A stretch of 64,000 nt of DNA, from positions 4,340,001-4,404,000 of the forward strand of contig NC_063016.1 of the NCBI RefSeq assembly GCF_020509005.1, written 5' to 3'. The notes under the pieces are model-generated. The model ran no database searches. It was not told the origin of the DNA and saw nothing but the letters and a program-made list of their open reading frames with translations. This document shows, piece after piece, positions 20,431 to 33,069 of this stretch; positions within the stretch are counted from its first letter, which is position 1, and every line of letters starts with the position of its first letter. The DNA is from Fulvia fulva. Lineage: Eukaryota > Ascomycota > Dothideomycetes > Mycosphaerellales > Mycosphaerellaceae. The translations under genes and the position numbers were made by a program.

Positions 20431-22470
20431 CTAAGCTTTTCCTAACCGTATCTACTAAAACGTAGACACTCGATAACCTAGGTACCGATACCGCCCTAGG
20501 TACCTTCCCTTCCGACGATGACTCGAACGTATTCGCCGCCGAATAATAAGAGATCGAGAAGGATCTACTACCTAAAGAACAGTAGTTTACCTTAACCTCC
20601 GACCCTATTAACTTCGTACGATTCCTCGACGAAGAATAGATCTTAGAAGAAGGAGGAATCAAGGTGTATAAGATCATAGAGTCAAGAGATGATATATCTA
20701 TACAAGATAGTGAAACTAATAATATACGCTAACCTAAGGAGTAGGTAATCGCCTTAGAGTATACTACTATTAAGAGCTTAGCCGAGTTCGCGACTCGTAC
20801 TATAGTATACCCGGAGATTATGTTTCACCTCGTTCGCTAGATATAGTCAGACTTTATTACACTTTTTACCTAGGTCGAGTCCCTAAAGAAGGCTAATAAG
20901 GTTATATAGCGTAAGTACGCCGATATAAAGAAGGAACGTAATATCGTATCCGAGAGTCTTAGTTAACTCGAAAAGGATAAGGATATTAAGGGCCTCTTTA
21001 TATTCTACTTTAACAAATACTAGAAGTATAAGAGTTAGATATAAGACCTTAAGGAAGCTAATTAGCGCCTCCGATAGGATAACGATACGCTCTTCGGATA
21101 GGTCGAGGAGTCGTAGGTAGGCATATTACCTAAGGACATTAAAGCCCTGTCTAAGCGTAATTAGGCTCTAAATAAGGAGGTAGTAGAGCTAAAGGCTTAG
21201 CTAGTAGCTAAGGACACGAACGGTACTAGTAATACTAGCGGTACTAACGGTAATAATAATAATAACCGTAGTCGTTAGGTCCGCGTCTACTCCCCTCGTC
21301 GTAACGGTATTTTACGATTACCTACGCCTCCTACTTAGTAGGACCGTATAGGTAGAGGCACCCGACGAGGAGGTAGTAGAGGTAGTAGCGATAACGACGG
21401 AGACAACTCTAATAACGATAAGGGTAGAGATAATAGTCGACTACGCTATTACCTACGCCGTAACTCCTTATAACGAGAACGCTAGGATATACCTAGTAGT
21501 ACTTCTAGGGTAACTAGTAATACCGCCGTTAGCTAGTTCACTACTATCGAACCCTCCATTAATGTTATATATACTAACAAGTTAGTTAAGGACCTAGAAA
21601 GCAAGTTCGATAATAAGAATATAAACTTTAACCGTTAGCTCGATTAGCTACAGATTAAGCTATCCGTAACATAGTTCTAGACTATCGAGGACGGACTACG
21701 CTATATCCTTAACTACCTCGACGGGTACCCGTACTAGCTATATAATCCGCGAGTACCCTCTAAGCGTACTAAGCGCAATTACGTTAACCCCTTCAAGTCT
21801 ATCGATAGGATAATCTAATTCCTTATCGACCGGTATAGTAAGAAGGACGTCGTAGGTAAGGCCTTCTAGAAGCTCTAGGTCTTATAGTAGGGTAAGACCG
21901 AGTCATTTTCTATCTTTATTGCTAAGTACGACGAATAGCGTAACTTATACGACCTATTAGCTAAGACTAATCACCGCCTACTCGAGGGTAAGCTTAACTA
22001 CAAATATATAGAGGCACTACCTATAGAGACTAAGGACCGCGAAGACTTAGTCGACCTATACTATAAGCTCGAAGCTAAGTTCGAGCGCCTAAAGTCAAAG
22101 ACCCTAGCTATACTACGACTACCTCGTAGTACTAGCGGTAGTAACGGTACTATACCTACCGCGCCCGGCGTAGCCTAAAGTTTAGGCCTTAAGCTATACG
22201 CTTCGATGCCGCGCGAATTTAAGGAACTTAAGAAGCTCGAGCCTAAGGAGAAGGCTAGCATTATCGTAGTAGGCGGTTATATCCGCTACCGCCGTATAGA
22301 CTATAACTTATACTCGCTAGACTGCCCTATTAAGTAGTATAAGCGCCCTCCGCCGCGCGCGAATACTAGCTCTATAATATAGACACCGGCTAACCCTTAG
22401 TAATAGGGAAATAGCTAGACTAACGCTTAAGTACGATAACCGTTAGTCCTACTTACGAATATAATACTAA
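20431..22470 (+). pseudogene. G1 gag relic
   Basis: The Gag polyprotein forms the particle and binds RNA. Visible order: an N-terminal region with Asp-rich DDDSN, a long charged coiled-coil-like part (about 20880-21230), an Asn/Gly/Arg-rich stretch (21250-21500), the retrotransposon gag domain (about 21680-22100) and a zinc knuckle at about 22275-22330. Three of the knuckle ligands now read Tyr (YIRYRRIDYNLY), as RIP converts Cys and His codons. The frame differs from that of pol downstream. A patch at about 20655-20725 keeps many CA/TG sites. Confidence 0.8.
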
Positions 22471-25400
22471 GAAGGAAATATAGCGAGATACGGTAATATA
22501 AGGACTAGAGTACGCTTTACGTATATTAGTAAGCTCTCTAACACCGCCTATTATACGAGGGGTACTAAGGCCAAGAGTGTCGCCTTACCTTATAATGCCT
22601 AGTAGTATAGATAGTAATTAAGCTCTTACCTTCCTTAATTATAGTACTGCCTCTTAGTATATAAATTCTATATACGCTCGTATATATAATCTTCCTCAAC
22701 TCTAGGAAGAACCTCTTTAATTAGGACTAGCTAATAGCGGCTCCGCTAACGAGCTTATTACCGAGTCTACGTACTTTCCTTTTAATATTAGCGGCTACGT
22801 CGAAATCCTTAGCTACTATCTAGTAGAATCACTAGAGTATAACATCGTGCTCGGCTCTAGTTAGTTCGTAGACTACAAACTAGAGATATAATAGGAGAAG
22901 GGCATTATAATAATGAATCATTTGAATTGCCGTACCTATAAGGCAAACTAGAGGTCTAATAAGCACCTAATAGTATAGTCTATTAACTATCTAGCTACGC
23001 TAGCACTATTAGGCAATTATCGACCGCCGATAGTAGAATATAACCCCGACGAAGTCACCGCTCCTACGCTATCGTTACCTAAGTATATACCCTAACTATA
23101 GTTCTATATAACGTTCGAGGACGAAGAGGATAACTTCCGTATATATACTCGATAACCGTTACCGGTAGACGGCGTTAAGACGTTAAAGCGACCGTACTAA
23201 TATATGAAATAAAAGTAACGAGTTGTTAAACTAGAACTAGAGATCGATATCGTAAACATCTCCGCGGCCTACGTAGTAAAACTAGCTCGTAAGAAAGGAG
23301 CGGAAGTCTATATAATATAGATTATACTACCTAGTTAGAAGTACTACGCTAACCTATTACGAGCCTACGTAATAGTAGCGACTAGGTAAGACTTCGATCC
23401 TACTAGGCTCTACGCTATAAACCTTCGGAAGGTATAGTTAGTAAACCCCTTAACAGTATATATAATAATAGTAAATAGCGACTTCGATAGATTTATAAAA
23501 GGTAAAGATAAGGACTAAGATGCTAAGGTCTACTTACCCTAGGAACTATACAATTTTAAGGACTGTTTTAACCGTTAGGATATATCGAAGATCCTACCTT
23601 ACCGCCCTAGTAAAGACTATAAAATACACCTTAAAGACGAAACCAAGTCACCTCCTTTTACGCGGCTATACGTAATATCGTCTCGCGAGAATAAGGTAAT
23701 TAAGAAGTAGGTCGATAATTAGCTAGAATCTAGAGCAATATAACGAAGTACGAGCCCGGCTTTAATACTAGTACTAATTGTACGTAAACTAGGCGGCGGT
23801 CTACGGGTCTATATCGACTATAGAGCTCTTAATGCCCTTACGGTCAAAAGTAGATACCTAATACCGCTATTCTAAGAAACGCTAAACCGCCTAAATAGGA
23901 AGAAGTACTTTACTAAACTCGATATTATCTCTACCTTTAACCGTATTCGTATTACGGAGGGCTACGAATAGAAAACTACGTTTAGTACTCGCTATAGTCA
24001 ATTCGAGTATATAGTAATGCCTTTCGGCCTATACAATACTTAAGGAACATTCTAATTATATATTAACAATGCGCTTAGGGAGTATCTCGATAACTTCTAT
24101 TTAGTATGCCTAGATAATATCCTAATCTTTAGCGACACATTCGAGGAATATATATAATACGTACGTAAAGTGCTATAGCGTATACCTAAAGCCGGCCTAT
24201 AATTAGACATCGACAAATACGAGTTCTACTAAATAGAGACGAAGTACCTTAGTGTTATTATAGGAGTCGACGGTATCCGTATAGACCCGGAAAGGGTCGA
24301 CGTAGTTAAGAACTAGCTTACTCTAACATGCCTAAAGGATGTATAAGTATTCCTTAGGTTTAGAAACTTCTATCGAAGGTTTTTATAGAACTTCTCTAAA
24401 ATCTATATACCCCTTACGAATTTAATAAAGACTAGTAAGAATAGTAAGCCAATACTATTCGTTTAGACAATAGAATACGAAGTAGCCTTCTAAGGATTAA
24501 AAGATGTATTCTTAACGGACACGGTACTCGTACACTTCGTACTAGGGTTAGAAACTATAGCCGAAACAGATGCCTTAGATTTCGTTACTACGGTAGTAAT
24601 TTTATAGAAATACGGAGACGTCTAGAGACCGGTAGTATATATATCTAAGAAGATGTTACTATAGGAGTATAACTACGAGATTTACGACAAGGAACTATTA
24701 GCTATCGTCCTCGCCTTCGAAGAATAGAGACCTAAGCTTACCGTTAACTTGGACGATAATATAGACACCGATTTCGAGAATACGAAGGATATAGACAATA
24801 ATCCCGTTATTATCTACTCCGATCATAAGAACCTAGAATACTTTATAAGCACGAAATAACTTAATAGACGGTAGGCACGCTAGGTATAGTTCCTAGTACA
24901 GTTCGTATTCAAAATTACCTATCGTCTAGGTGTATAGGGTATAAAGCCTAATAGCCTTACTAGACGATCGTAAGATCTACCGTCGGATCTAAGCGATCTA
25001 CGTCTATAGTATTAGAGCTAGGTCATCCTACCGCCCGCTCGCCTCGATATTAAGCTTAATTTAAGCGAGCTACGGGAGGGGGAGGTAGCGTAGTAGGTAG
25101 TATAGTAGGATTTACTTATATAAGTTAAGGCTCTATATAACGAAGAGACCGTTTAGGCTACTATATAATAGCTATCCTAGAACTAGTAAGTACCCCTATT
25201 ACGTAAACATAAGATTGACGATTATACGTCTAAAGTAGAAGATAGTATAATCTATATAAAGAACGTCTACGGAGGATATAGCTTATTTGTCCTAGAAGTT
25301 ACTAGCGTAGTAGAACTTCGTACTCTAATCACGAAACGTTTCTACGATATACCCGCGGCTAGGTATCCCGGCCGTAAAAAGACATTCGAGTTGATTAGTA

Positions 25401-27077
25401 GATACTACCGCTAGCTACGTATAGTATAAACGATTAAGAGATTCGTCCGTAATTATATTATATATAGAATAACGGTTCCGTTAAATCAGTAGTATTAGGG
25501 CCTCCTTATACTATTACCGGTACCCTTCGGAGTATAGGAGGATATCGCTATTAACTTCGTTATAGATTTGCCCGTAAGTAAGAGCTTAACCGATAGACAA
25601 ACGTATAAGAACGTCCTTATAGTTACGGATAGGCTTACTAAGGAGAGATACCTAATCCTAGTACTATAGATAGACGCCCTATATATCGTATATATCTTTA
25701 TCCGCTATATCTTCGTACGTTATAGCATTCCTAAGAGTATCGTCTCGGATCGGGGCTCCTAGTAGACGTCTACGTTCTAGAGACGAGTTTGCTCCCTACT
25801 CGGCATTTAATAACGACTATCGACGGCCTTTTACCTAGAATCCGATAGATAGTCTAAAAACACGAATAAGGTTATAGAACGTTACCTTAGGGCCTATATC
25901 AACTACGCCTAAGATAATTAGGTTGATTAGTTACTACTTGCCGAGTTTGCTACTAATAATTATATATTAGCTACTACTAGAGTGTTACCCTTCTACGCTA
26001 ATACCGGTCGTAACCTAGAATTTACGGATACTAGTCTAACTACCCCTATAAAGCTTATGCCCTATAAGTAACGACTCGATACAGAATCTACGAATGCGTT
26101 TACTAAGCGTATAAACTAGATATACGTATATCTAAGGCAAGAAGTTATATTAGCCTAAGCATTATAAGCAGATTTTATAAACGTATATCGCTAGCTACCT
26201 CCGAATTATAATTACGGCGACGAAGTTTATATTAATACTACTAACTAGTTAATAACACGCCCGTCTAAGAAGCTCGATATTAAGAACGTAGGGCCGTACG
26301 AGATCACCGTAGTACTCCCGTATTAAAATACTTACCGCGTTATAATACCCAATTAGTTAGGTAATCTCTATAATACTTTCTACGCCTCGCTTCTATAACT
26401 AGCTACTAATGACCCCGAACCTAGACAGATCCTAGTACCGCCGCCTCTAATCGAGATTACCCGCGACGACGACGGCGAAACATCCGAAGAGTACTTCGTA
26501 GAGGATATACTCGATAGGAAATATTTTAAGCTAAAGGGAAGACTACTAAAACACTTACTACCGAAGCAAGACGAGTATAAGTACCTAGTAAAGTAGAAAG
26601 GATACCGCGAGCCGAGCTAGGAGACACTAGAAGTATTAGTAGGAGTAGCCGCCTCTATTATAGACTTCTACTATAACTTTCCGACGAAGTCTATACCCGC
26701 CGACTTTAAGCCGCCGTACGACTAGGTACCTAATAAGGACCGAGTTACTAGTATACTACGATCTTATACTAAGTCTAGGTAGTTACCTACGGAGAACGCG
26801 AGTACGTCTATACTAGTAGTTATACCGTAAACTAATACGCCCGTAACGGCGTCTAAGCTATAAGTAAGGACGTTACGCCGCTCGATAAGACTTAATACGA
26901 GTGCGATAGAGTTCGACACGCCTATAGTTAACCTATAAAGCTCTATAGAAACGAACGCTATAGATATAGGCTCGGATACTTAATACGCTAGGGCTACTAT
27001 AGAACCGCGTATACCTACTTCTATAAAGATAACAACGGATAGAAGTCTCTATAATAAGCGTTAGAATAAGGATGTCG
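22471..27077 (+). pseudogene. G1 pol relic: protease, reverse transcriptase, RNase H, integrase, chromodomain
   Basis: A single frame interrupted by RIP stops. Reverse transcriptase (about 23640-24330) has [10 protein letters not shown] and CLDNILIFS: the second catalytic Asp is Asn (24116-24118). RNase H is about 24420-25000. Integrase is about 25260-26200: INFVIDLP, SDRGS, and SKNTN where the catalytic Glu is Lys (25856-25858). The chromodomain (about 26500-26670) shows YLVK, GYREPS and ETLEVL; it reads modified histone tails in related chromoviruses. Both active-site changes are single G-to-A after T, so this copy lost function by RIP. The pol tail is cut by LINE A2 and ends after 37299. 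Confidence 0.88.
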
Positions 27078-27094
27078 CTATATACCCTAAGCCT
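27078..27094. repeat. Target-site duplication of LINE A2 (left copy)
   Basis: CTATATACCCTAAGCCT, repeated at 37282-37298. Confidence 0.92.
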
Positions 27095-27164
27095 ACTGCC
27101 CTATATCTACGTAGTGCTATATAGGCTAGCTTATATTAATCTTGCTAGGCTTATCGATCTCTAC

Positions 27165-28629
27165 GCCAAAACAAGACACATTCGAAAGCTCTTATTAAGG
27201 CCATTCTAACGATATACAAAGCAGGCCACTACCCCTAGGACTAAGGGAGTTATACCTTATTTAATCTGGACAGCTTAAAGCTCTCTTCACCCTGTTTCTT
27301 TAGCTCTAAACGCCGCGGAGGTGCCTAGCTACATTAGGCAACTCCTAGGCAATAGTAGCCTAGGCTACGGCACTAACGGCGCCTACGGCCCTATAGGCGA
27401 AGCCCCCCTAAGACAACTAGTAGCAACTTATAGAGGACGCAAAAAGTATAGAAACTAACGATTAGCTCCCTTACCGGTCTCTATAGGTAATGATCACTTA
27501 GCTACGTACGGCGCTTATACTGTCGTATTACCGAGGGCAACAAGAAATGAGGACGACGTCCTAGGCGATTAGTAAGGCCACCCGGAATCAACACCCCTAT
27601 AGCTAGGCATCGGTCGCGGTATCGATACTAGGCCCCCGCCTAACGTACGATATAGTTACGATCCGCATTGTAGTAAAGGAAGACTAGGCCGAAGTTACGA
27701 AGCTATCGAACAAGGAGCTCGCCTAACGAATTAACTAACTAGGGGTGGTCGTAGTGAACTAACAGTCTAACGGCACTCTATAGATCTATACTAGCTCTAC
27801 TACTACTAGGAGGCACCTAGAGGTATAGCTATAGTAGGCATCTAAGGTTACGGCATTAGCGAAGGTCTTAACGAAACAATTCACGATCCTAGTCTACGAT
27901 ATGCCTAAGGAGTTTGACCTAACTAACTAGGGTCACCTACGCGCTCTCTAAGAGGACAACCCGGTCACTCTTAACTCTCTAATCTAGAAGGCGACTTGGC
28001 TCTATAGGAAATAGCTAGAAGGCAAGAAGGCCTCGGCGCTAATAGTATAGCTATAAGACGCGAAAGCGGCGGATCTAGCGATAGAACAAGGCCTAGTCTA
28101 GCAATATAGCCTTAAGATAGTAGAAAAGCACTCCTTATCCTTTCGTATCCTCTAATGCTTCAAATGCTAACAGTATAGACACTAAACCTACACTTGTATA
28201 AACAAGTAGGCCTACTCGAACTATATAGGAGACTATATATCTAGGGACTATATATCGACTACGAGACGGTACGCGAACTGTCCGGGGCACTACCTATCGT
28301 ATAGTACGGAATGCCTATAGCGGAAACTAGCGAAAAACAAGGCAATCACAAACAGAACCGTCGCCCTAAGATTCTACGGCGACCGTAAGGCTAGCCTATA
28401 CCGGAACTAAATAGCGACGGTCGGGTATAAGCGCCCTAGGGCCGAGAACGATATAAAGGATACGTAACCTAGGGCGTACGGGAGGCCACGTACTCTACTA
28501 GCTACGGCGAGGGAATCTAACTAGGCCCGGCTCCCCTTTAGTATATAGCCGATAGGCGTAGACTAGGACGTATAGGGTAGTAGGACATAGGACGATATAG
28601 AGGAAATGATTGTTGATGCCGATAACTAG
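27165..28629 (+). pseudogene. LINE A2 ORF1 (gag-like)
   Basis: Collinear with A3 ORF1 from SAPKHDTF-like codons to the stop TAG at 28627-28629. The zinc-knuckle block is near 28150-28320, with several Cys codons changed. Many CAG/CAA/TGG codons are now stops. The start codon is not preserved. Confidence 0.78.
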
Positions 28630-31456
28630 CCTCGACACGCTTAGTATCATCTAGTATAACGTCAACTATAGTAAGGATATAGTCTAGAACCATTTCCTAC
28701 ACGAGGCGGACCCGCGCGTCCACTACGTCCTTATAATCTAGGAGCTATAGATTAATCCTTACTATAAGAGACTAACGACCTACAAGTTACTAGGCTATAC
28801 GACATACCTACGAGGCGACGGCAGACCCTATACGTGCTTCTATATTAGTAAGGACATACTAGAATCCGACTAGGAGGTAGTGTACTACGTAGACGAAGAA
28901 GGCGGGGGCGATATTACCTCCCTCTACGTAGGTAGCACCTAGATACACAACCTATATATACAACCGCTAGCCTCGAGGTCTAGCCGCGACCTAGGGGTCT
29001 ATAGACACCTAGACAGTGCGCTTAAGAGACAAGGGTGCCACATCGTAGTAGGAGACTTTAATATATACTACCCTTCCTAGGAAAGCCTTATATAGCCGTA
29101 CCCTATAGCCGACGAAGTACTCGACTTGATAGCGAGTAACGTAATTACCCCTAATACCCCGAAGGACCTAGGTACCTAGAAGAGAGGGGGACTCTAAGGC
29201 ACGATCGACCTCTCCTAGATCTTAGATAGCCACTACTATACGGTAACCTACTATAGGATCGAATATGAACTCGAGGCGTCGTTAGACTATATACTAGTCA
29301 GGACCTCTATTACGACATAGATATAACGTATACTAGCGAGAACCCCTAAGCTAAACTAGGGAAAGGCCTACTAGGCCAACATCTAGGCGTACCTCGATGA
29401 CTCTAAGAGGCTAGTCTAGATCGCGTAGTAGTAATATAATAGTAAAGACGAGATAGACGAAGTAGTCTAGGGGTTGATAGACGAAATAAGAAAAGCGACC
29501 TTACTTTACGTTCCGCTTACCTAACTAACGATATAGTCTAAACTATACTAGACGCCGGAGTGTACTACGGTAGTAAGAGAAGTAAGGAGAGCCCGCCGGG
29601 TATAGACGAGCAGCTATAGCGAGGAGGCCTAGAACGTATATAGGGAGGTATACTCACAGAAGAAAGCTATAATACGAAGAGAGAAAGTAGTCGGCTAGAG
29701 GGCTATAGTAGAAGAAATCGCCGGCAAGCTAGAGAAGATATAGAAGCTAGCGAAATGGGCCCGACAGGACCCTATATAGGGCCCCTCCTTCTCTATCCTA
29801 GCGCTACAATCGCCTAGTAGCCCGGTTAGCGACCCCGAGGCTAAGGCGCGTCTACTAGCTAGTAAGTTCTTCCCGCCCCTAGTCGAGGCTAATCTAAGCG
29901 ACATAAACAGCTCTACTCCCCTAGCCCCTAGTATCGCGGTCTAATAGGAGGTATCCGAGGGAGAAGTTGCCGCTATACTAAGGAAGTTGCCGGCGAAGAA
30001 AGCCCCGGGGCCGGATAGGATCCTAAACGAGCTACTAAAGAAGTATAGAGATCAACTAGCCCTAGTAGTTATAGCGATCTTTAACGCCTGCCTATAGACC
30101 GGGTACTACCCGATAGCTTTTAAACAATCGACGATAGTAGTCCTACGTAAGCCGTAGAAGGAAGACTATACGTAGGTGAAGTCGTACCGCCCAATTGCGC
30201 TCCTTAACACTCTTAGGAAGGCGCTTAAGAAGCTGGTTATAACGAGACTCTCCGAGGCGGTAGAGGAACACTCCCTACTCCTGGACACCTAGATAGGTGC
30301 GCGCCTATAGCGATCGACGCTATCCGCGATAGAACTTATCACCTCTTAGGTAAAGGCTATCTAGTATAAGAATAGGGACAAGGTGGCTTCCTTACTTAGC
30401 CTAGATATATCGGGAGCCTTCGACTACGTGTTATACCCGCGGCTACTCTACATCCTAAGGTCGAAGGGACTCCCTAAGTGGCTTGTTAACTTCGTACGGT
30501 CCTACCTCTAAAACCGTAGTACGTCGATCCTAGTCGGCTAGTATAGAAGCCCATTTTAAGTAGTCTATACTAGAATCCCGTAAGGCTTAACGCTAGCACC
30601 TATTCTGTTCCTCTTCTTTATAGCGACGCTACTCCTAGCCCTAGAATCCTAGAACACCGCTACGAGCGGCTTCGTAGACGACATAAACATCCTAGCGTAG
30701 TCTTCCTCGACTAAGGAGAACTATAGGCTACTAGAAGAGAAGCACAAGATCTACGAGGACTAGGCTAGGAGGTACGGGGCTCGGTTTGCCCTAGAAAAGT
30801 ACAATCTAATACACTTTACGCGCCGGCCACGGTTCCACAATATATAAGCTTCTATCTAGATATAGGGGCACACGACTAACCCGGTAAATCAGCTCAGGAT
30901 CCTCGGACTATAGGTAGACCCGGCGCTACGGTAGAGGAAGTACGTATAGGTAATATTACGGAAAGCTAAACAGAATATAGCATTATACTAGAGGCTTACT
31001 ACGTCTATATAGGGGGCGGACTTCCGGTAGTTACGACTTCTATATACGGCTATTATACGGCTAGTCCTTACCTATAGTAGCCAAGTGTAGTCCTTAGGCG
31101 AGAGGGCCTGCCTATCGAAGGGACTCGTCGCGCCGCTAGCGAAGATCTAAAACTAATGCCTAAGGAAGGTCACCGGGGTATATAAGTCGATACTAACGAG
31201 GATACTTAAGTACGAGACCGCTATACCGCCGATCGACCTATATATCTAGGGACTACGGACCTCCTACTTAGGCAAGTCGGTATAGTACCTAGTATAGAAG
31301 GTCATCGCTAGTGTAGTCGTAAGGGCCCGCGAATTAGTACTAGCGTATAGGAGTATTCGACCTAGAAACGAGCCGAACTACCGGGCAAGGGACGAACAGC
31401 TAGCAATATAATAGGAAGGTAAGAAATCGTTTATAGAGCAACTATAGAAAGAGAGG
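28616..31456 (+). pseudogene. LINE A2 ORF2, 5' part: endonuclease and reverse transcriptase relic
   Basis: ATG 28616, 14 bases upstream of the ORF1 stop. Endonuclease motif GDFNIYYPS is near 29050, then reverse transcriptase with FVDDIN (30672-30690): the Asp pair is kept, but the following Thr is Ile. LINE C inserted at 31456. The frame resumes at 36628. Confidence 0.82.
31442..31456. repeat. Target-site duplication of LINE C (left copy)
   Basis: CTATAGAAAGAGAGG, repeated at 36613-36627; the unbroken site is in LINE A1 at about 16270-16284. Confidence 0.92.
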
Positions 31457-31860
31457 GATCTATAAGCTATATATATAGGGAACCCGAATGAGACGACCTA
31501 TCTCGGGTACTAGGACGAGGACTATTCAATCGATAGCCCTTATTAAGACGAGCAATCTACTTAAGTAGTAGCGACCCGCCTACGCTAGCGGCGGCGCAAT
31601 TGTAATACAAAAAAACCCCAAAACCGAGGTCCCCTTCCCCTGAAGGCAGACCCTAGAATTGCGGAGTTGCGGAGGACAACTGCCCAATTAGGAAGCGCGA
31701 CCCCGAACAACAGCGAAGGATGGCAACCAACGAGAGCCATAGCCTTACGAACATTCTGCACCAAGAGTCAAACCGGGGAACAAACCAAGAAAAAACCCAG
31801 GACACAAGCCAAGGCCCACTATACAGAAAGTAGAGGCCAACGACAAACAACATAGCGTAG
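31457..31860 (+). other. LINE C 5' leader, no supported gene
   Basis: Holds a run of seven A followed by CCCC near 31610-31620 and a stretch rich in CA (31620-31860) that is much less RIP-mutated than the rest. An open 62-codon frame (31667-31855) is not in frame with ORF1 and resembles nothing I recognise. Confidence 0.5.
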
Positions 31861-33069
31861 ACGACCCTATATACGGAGGCGGAGAACTTACTAGGGGATG
31901 ACGAACACCCAGCCCGGGTATATAAGAACACTATAGCACAGCTACTAGGAGCGCTAAAAGCGCTATTATACTAAATCCCGAAGACAATCTAACAAGTAAC
32001 ACAGAAGGCAGCCCAGAAACCAACTACATGGGCAACAGTAGCAGCAGGCAAGAATTAACCCCCTCCGAAGGAAAGTAAGGCGGTACGCCTATACATTACT
32101 AATCCGGCGGAGAAACAAGAAATCGCAGCCCTAACAAGCAAGGAGATTGTCGACAGAATCGGCCAAAAGGAGGTAGTTAGGGCGAGGGTAGAAGCAACAG
32201 GCGTAGTAAGACTCTTTACCGCATAAGAGTCTGATAGACGAAAGCTAGAGACCTATAAGGAGTGGACTACTAAAGTCGCGAAGTCGGCACGAGTCTCCTA
32301 CTAACAGTATACCGTCATCGCCCACGGGGTCCCTAGGACATTCAAGGTCGAAGACCTTCCCCACCTCCAAGTACAGAACCAGAACACCTCCCTAGGAGTA
32401 CGACTAACGAAGGCGGCATGGCTACACAAGACAGTAGACCGAGAAAAGACGCATTCATCGCTTATTATTTAGGTAGAGACAGCGGAACAAGCTAACCAGA
32501 TATTAGACAATGGGCTATTCTGGAACTGCGAGAGAATGGACACGGAGATCTATCAGAGTAGCCACAGGGTACTACAATGCTTCTAATGCCAACAGTACGG
32601 TCACATAGCCTCAAAATGCGGGGAGAAGACCCCAAGGTGTCCTCACTGCGTAGGCCCACACTAGGGAAGGGAATGCCCAAAAAAGGAGAGCAGGTGCGCA
32701 TGCTGCGGCAGAAGGCACCTAGCGTATTCAAGCCAATGCCCGGCTAGAATAGCAGCACAAGAACGAGCGAGACAAGCAAGGACCTCTACACTAGCTAGGT
32801 ACCCCCAACGACAACAGGAGGGACCTACCGTGTACAAGGGCTTCGAGCCGAGCAAAAGGAAGAGGGCAGAAGAGACGAACAAGGGAACCCAACCGCAAAC
32901 GCATCCACCTCCCGGTCGGCCTCGACACCTTAACCGGGCAGCTAACGAACTAGGCCAAATGCGAATCTTTAGGGCGCCCTAGCGGCCCTAGGGCCAGCCG
33001 GACAGCGAGATATAGGCTCAGGAGACACAGTAGGTCAGCACGGAAATAGACCTCACGGATAACGAATGA
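31861..33069 (+). pseudogene. LINE C ORF1: gag-like protein, RIP stops
   Basis: The frame ending at TGA 33067-33069 reads LLGDDEHPARV, TSKEIVDRIG and then a zinc-knuckle block (about 32577-32745) ending in CGRRHLAYSSQC-like spacing. It aligns with B1 ORF1. Stops are TAA/TAG at Gln and Trp positions. The start is uncertain because no ATG is preserved in frame near the expected position. Confidence 0.78.
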
